Below the pieces are notes generated by a model. The model ran no database searches, was not told the DNA's origin, and was given only the letters and a program-made list of their open reading frames with translations. A program made the translations under genes and the position numbers. 64,000 nucleotides of DNA from Actinomycetales bacterium (GTDB lineage Bacteria; Actinomycetota; Actinomycetes; Actinomycetales; Dermatophilaceae): NCBI GenBank assembly GCA_016710645.1, contig JADJVI010000014.1:1-64000 (forward strand), given 5' to 3'. Positions within the stretch are counted from its first letter, which is position 1, and every line of letters starts with the position of its first letter. This document shows positions 63,497-64,000 of the stretch, in pieces.

Positions 63497-64000
63497 ATGG
63501 CGGACATCGTCGTTCTCGGAGCAGGCGTCGCGGGGCACACCGCGGCCTTGCACCTGCGCAGGAAACTCGGGAAGCAGCACCGCGTCACGGTGGTCTCCCC
63601 CAACTCCAACTGGAACTGGATCCCGTCCAACATCTGGGTCGGCGTCGGCAAGATGCCCAAGGAGTCCGTGCTCTTTCCGCTGGCCCCGGTCTATCGCAAG
63701 CACGGCATCGACTTCCGGCAGGCCAAGGCGGTGTCTATTCGTCCGGACGGTGACGTCGACGACGAACGTCCCGCGGTCGACATCGTCTACACCGAGGTCG
63801 GCAAGGCCGGTCAGGAGGAGCGGCTGCGGTATGACTACCTCGTCAATGCAACCGGTCCGCAACTGCGCTTCGGGATGACCCCGGGCCTGGGCCCCGACGG
63901 CGGCAACACCGTGTCGGTATGTACGGCCGCGCACGCCGAGCATGCCGCGGCGGCGCTCGCCGACACGATCGCCACCCTCAAGGCAGGCACGCCGCAGACG
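63497..64000 (+). CDS. sqr: Sulfide:quinone oxidoreductase-like flavoprotein (5' part)
   Basis: Oxidises sulfide to persulfide or sulfane sulfur and passes electrons to quinone. The 168 residues present show the FAD motif VVLGAGVAGHTAAL, SNWNWIPSNIWVG, DYLVNATGPQL and the conserved cysteine in VSVCTAAHAEHA. ATG at 63497 has GAGGAG upstream. The gene runs off the window; the rest of the operon cannot be seen. Confidence 0.9.
   Translation, partial: MADIVVLGAGVAGHTAALHLRRKLGKQHRVTVVSPNSNWNWIPSNIWVGVGKMPKESVLFPLAPVYRKHGIDFRQAKAVSIRPDGDVDDERPAVDIVYTEVGKAGQEERLRYDYLVNATGPQLRFGMTPGLGPDGGNTVSVCTAAHAEHAAAALADTIATLKAGTPQT

Overview
The window is one strand of a high-GC (about 70% by eye) actinobacterial chromosome. 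Gene content, start-codon use (many GTG and TTG) and gene order (ask-asd, an actinobacterial coproporphyrin-type heme operon, PucR/PPOX/VOC/CPBP families) point to Micrococcales, most plausibly the Intrasporangiaceae/Dermatophilaceae group. That placement is inference. There are no rRNA or tRNA genes, no insertion sequences, no prophage and no CRISPR array, and coding density is above 90%.

Layout. 1-2.5 kb: aspartate kinase (three apparent frameshifts) overlapping asd. 2.6-8.0 kb: a lipoprotein behind two palindromic operators, two convergent acyl-CoA synthetases, a secreted trypsin-like protease. 8.4-13.5 kb: a DEAD-box helicase and an RND exporter. 13.5-18.0 kb: PAP2 phosphatase, PPOX and VOC proteins, an NAD(P)-binding protein, a CPBP protease. 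18.2-20.8 kb: mannose-1-phosphate guanylyltransferase and a UDP-GlcNAc 2-epimerase-like enzyme, translationally coupled. 21-25.3 kb: secreted lipase, then an unusual two-module sensor kinase with its response regulator. 25.4-34.3 kb: an eight-gene heme operon, hemA-hemC-hemE-hemY-hemQ-hemH-hemB-hemL on the minus strand, every junction overlapping by 1 or 4 bases, with no hemD. 34.5-42.8 kb: an orphan antitoxin-like protein, SRPBCC protein, MFS exporter, then a run of two esterases, GT2, PIG-L deacetylase, WbqC-like protein and an ATP-grasp ligase that looks like a small uncharacterised biosynthetic locus. 42.9-46.8 kb: VapBC, a DUF4265 protein, a membrane-anchored phosphatase, a conserved hypothetical. 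46.8-50.7 kb: an alpha/beta hydrolase fused to an ABC ATPase, plus its permease. 50.7-54.6 kb: PucR regulator divergent from a ferredoxin reductase/fatty-acid desaturase pair. 54.8-60.2 kb: TspO-like protein, esterase, stand-alone LigD-type polymerase, lipoprotein, phosphotransferase, DUF1905. 60.2-64 kb: NAD synthetase, then two transcription units that share a CsoR/CstR-type operator, a SLAC1/TehA-like channel and a sulfide:quinone oxidoreductase, forming a probable reactive-sulfur defence regulon.

Two patterns cut across all genes. First, the octamer GTATGCCG (usually inside GGTATGCCGT) occurs about 120 times in 64 kb, roughly equally in both orientations, in all reading frames and in gaps, sometimes as inverted pairs forming terminators. 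Base composition predicts only about two. It behaves like a HIP1- or DNA-uptake-type genomic signature sequence, and I know of no description of it. Second, at least ten genes carry a TANNNT box 6-8 bases before the start codon and no Shine-Dalgarno sequence, the signature of leaderless mRNAs.
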